Shown: positions 5,232-6,746 of the stretch, in pieces
Layout of the letters: the number at the start of each line of letters is the position of its first letter
How positions within the stretch are numbered: the stretch's first letter is position 1
Assembly: GCA_030600525.1 (NCBI GenBank)
Contig: JAUVLX010000193.1
Location: 1-6,746 of the forward strand
DNA length: 6,746 bases
DNA from: Desulfobulbus sp.
GTDB taxonomy: Bacteria > Desulfobacterota > Desulfobulbia > Desulfobulbales > Desulfobulbaceae
Direction: 5' to 3'
Program-made: the position numbers and the translations under genes
Notes under the pieces: model-generated
Told to the model about the DNA's origin: nothing
Seen by the model: only the letters and a program-made list of their open reading frames with translations
The model's database searches: none

Positions 5232-5957
5232 ATGGAAAAATGTATTGTCAACCCGGTTCGGGAAAAACGAGATCCTGAGCTCCCTCCCATTGGTATCTTT
5301 GCCGTTAACCCCACAGATGCGGCCAGTTTCCCTGCTCTTGCCAAAACATATGGCTTGCAGCAACATTCTCTTTTTCATTCGAAACTGTATTCCTCTGATC
5401 GTTTTTTTCTGGCTGGTCCTGCAGTTGGTTCTCCGATGGCAGCAATGTGTCTTGAAAAATGTATCGCCCTTGGTGCCCAAGATGTGATTGTGTATGGATG
5501 GTGTGGCGCTGTTTGTAATGTTTTGTCTGCCGGGGATGTATTTCTACCCACTAGTGGATTTAGCGAGGAAGGTACAAGTGGCCATTATCCTGGAGCTGGG
5601 AATTTTGTTCCGGATGCCAGGCTGATTAATAAAGTTGACGAGGTTCTCCTTCAGGCGGGGTATAGTGCCAAGCATGGCCCTGTGTGGACTACCGATGCTG
5701 TATACCGTGAAACCAGAGCTAAGGTGCAACATTTTAGAGATCAGGGCGTGTGTGGGGTTGATATGGAATATACGGCATTGAATGCGGTTGCAGCCTTTCG
5801 CGGTATCAGCCTTGCTGCAGTCATGCTGGTTTCAGATGAACTGTATCATGAAAAATGGCGGCCGCAGTTTAATTGGAAGACATTTCGTCGAAAAACCAAG
5901 CAATTGTTGGCAGATCTATGCGGGAAAGCCGATTTAGGAGGATTTCAGGGGTTATGA
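5232..5957 (+). CDS. Nucleoside phosphorylase-fold (PNP/UDP family) protein, divergent
   Basis: This 241-residue cytoplasmic protein belongs to the NP-I fold (purine and uridine phosphorylases, MTA/SAH nucleosidase). GPAVGSPMAAMCLEK (62-76) and YGWCGAVCNVLSAGDV (88-103) match the phosphate/ribose side of the fold. EEGTSGHY (112-119), TTDAVYRET (153-161), GVDMEYTALNAVAA (175-188, with the ribose-binding Met178-Glu179) and VSDEL (200-204) complete the core. Asp202 matches the purine-base Asp of DeoD (Asp204), which uridine phosphorylases lack, so a purine-type ligand is likelier. The two arginines that bind phosphate in DeoD (Arg24, Arg87) appear replaced by Asp29 and Val87, so phosphorolysis is doubtful and the substrate is unknown. 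No ribosome site is evident before the ATG at 5232, although the upstream frame is closed by TAA at 5187 and no better start is seen. The gene overlaps rimO by 4 bases. Confidence 0.82.
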   Translation: MEKCIVNPVREKRDPELPPIGIFAVNPTDAASFPALAKTYGLQQHSLFHSKLYSSDRFFLAGPAVGSPMAAMCLEKCIALGAQDVIVYGWCGAVCNVLSAGDVFLPTSGFSEEGTSGHYPGAGNFVPDARLINKVDEVLLQAGYSAKHGPVWTTDAVYRETRAKVQHFRDQGVCGVDMEYTALNAVAAFRGISLAAVMLVSDELYHEKWRPQFNWKTFRRKTKQLLADLCGKADLGGFQGL

Positions 5958-6746
5958 AAAATATACATATTGTTAGTCTGGGGTGCCCGAAGAACCTCGT
6001 GGATACGGAAGTCATGCTTGCTCTGCTTGAAAAAGCTGGCTACCAAGTGGTTGAAGAGCCTGAGCAGGCAGAGGTGTTGCTTGTCAACACCTGCGGTTTT
6101 ATCCAACCAGCAGTAGAGGAGGCTGTAGATGAGATTCTTCGCCTTGCTGCGTACAAGGAGAATAATGGCGAGGTACTGCTTGTGGTTACCGGGTGCATGG
6201 TGCAACGGTATGGTGCGGAGCTTGCTAAGGAACTGCCTGAGGTTGATATATTTCTCGGGGTTGATGAATTCCCCCAGATAGTCAACTTCATTGAAAATAA
6301 GCGACAAGGGGAGGGTGTGATTGCCGTGGGAGACAAGTCCCTGTACCTCATGGATTCTTCTGTCCCGCGAAAGATTTCAACCCCCTTTTTCAGAGCGTAT
6401 CTCAAGATTACCGAAGGATGCGATAATCATTGCACTTATTGCATGATTCCCTCAATTCGCGGAAAACTAAGAAGCCGAACTATTGAGGATCTTACTGCCG
6501 AGGCGCAGTTGCTTGGAAATCAGGGTGTTAAGGAATTGACGATTATTGCTCAGGATCTTACAGCCTATGGTAATGACCTGCAAGATGACCAGACTAACTT
6601 GGTCTCTCTTTTGCGAGCTCTGGTCGAGAAGACTCAAATTACATGGTTTCGGTTGCTTTACCTGTATCCGTCGTCAGTTGATACCTCGCTGCTTCATTTG
6701 ATGGCTGAACAACCGCGTATTGTCCCCTATCTTGATATACCTTTTC
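5954..6746 (+). CDS. rimO: RimO, ribosomal protein S12 methylthiotransferase (3' end outside the window)
   Basis: RimO is a radical-SAM enzyme that adds a methylthio group to a conserved Asp of ribosomal protein S12. The open frame runs 264 codons to the window end, about 60% of the usual 430-450 residues. The N-terminal UPF0004 domain begins with VSLGCPKNLVDTE, the RimO-type signature that separates it from MiaB. Its auxiliary iron-sulfur cluster ligands are Cys11, Cys47 (NTCGF) and Cys81 (TGCM). The radical-SAM core starts near 145 with EGCDNHCTYCMIP, giving the CxxxCxxC ligands Cys156, Cys160 and Cys163, followed by RGKLRSR. The C-terminal TRAM domain is not in view. The ATG sits in ATGA, overlapping the stop of the upstream gene, with AGGAGG at 5936-5941, 12 bases away. 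That arrangement indicates translational coupling. Confidence 0.95.
   Translation, partial: MKNIHIVSLGCPKNLVDTEVMLALLEKAGYQVVEEPEQAEVLLVNTCGFIQPAVEEAVDEILRLAAYKENNGEVLLVVTGCMVQRYGAELAKELPEVDIFLGVDEFPQIVNFIENKRQGEGVIAVGDKSLYLMDSSVPRKISTPFFRAYLKITEGCDNHCTYCMIPSIRGKLRSRTIEDLTAEAQLLGNQGVKELTIIAQDLTAYGNDLQDDQTNLVSLLRALVEKTQITWFRLLYLYPSSVDTSLLHLMAEQPRIVPYLDIPF

Noticed and set aside
5945..6405. Two minus-strand open frames of about 120 codons opposite rimO
   Set aside because: The plus strand encodes RimO with all six cluster cysteines in order, so these are shadows.
1..6746. CRISPR arrays, tRNA or rRNA genes, toxin-antitoxin or phage defence genes
   Set aside because: I saw no regularly spaced direct repeats, no tRNA-like cloverleaf sequence and no gene resembling these systems. 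The genes present are housekeeping.

Overview
The window looks like a chromosomal housekeeping stretch from a sulfate-reducing-type member of the Desulfobacterota, probably near Desulfobulbales. This is an inference from three things. The F0 ATP synthase genes are split off (atpZ-atpI-atpB-atpE, without the b, delta and F1 genes). Tetrapyrrole synthesis uses the C5 pathway (hemL). BamD, GSAM and RimO also have typical proteobacterial forms. No 16S rRNA or other decisive marker is present.

Layout. Bases 1-268 hold no gene. They carry a 179-bp, almost fully self-complementary element (53-231) flanked by a TTA direct repeat, which is a good candidate non-autonomous transposable element (MITE). 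The minus strand then carries bamD (outer-membrane assembly lipoprotein, 269-1066) and trxA (thioredoxin, 1271-1600), separated by a strong intrinsic terminator for trxA (1221-1260). The 275-bp gap between trxA and hemL has two well-formed divergent sigma70-type promoters. On the plus strand hemL (1876-3165) is followed, with no visible terminator, by atpZ, atpI, atpB and atpE (3249-4982), which end at a textbook terminator (5011-5043). The next intergenic region contains a second, unrelated 125-bp imperfect inverted repeat (5052-5176). A divergent nucleoside phosphorylase-fold gene (5232-5957) follows and overlaps, by ATGA, the start of rimO (5954 to the window end, truncated by the window).

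How the genes work together. HemL makes 5-aminolevulinate. AtpZ and AtpI are the small membrane proteins that accompany F-type ATP synthases. AtpB and AtpE form the ion-translocating a/c interface, and the remaining subunits must be encoded elsewhere. The phosphorylase-like protein and the S12 methylthiotransferase RimO share a transcript and probably translational coupling, although no functional link is known to me.

No clear new multi-gene system is visible. The observations most worth checking are the two palindromic intergenic elements, the apparent loss of both phosphate-binding arginines in the phosphorylase-like protein, and the c-subunit ion site, which has only part of a sodium signature.
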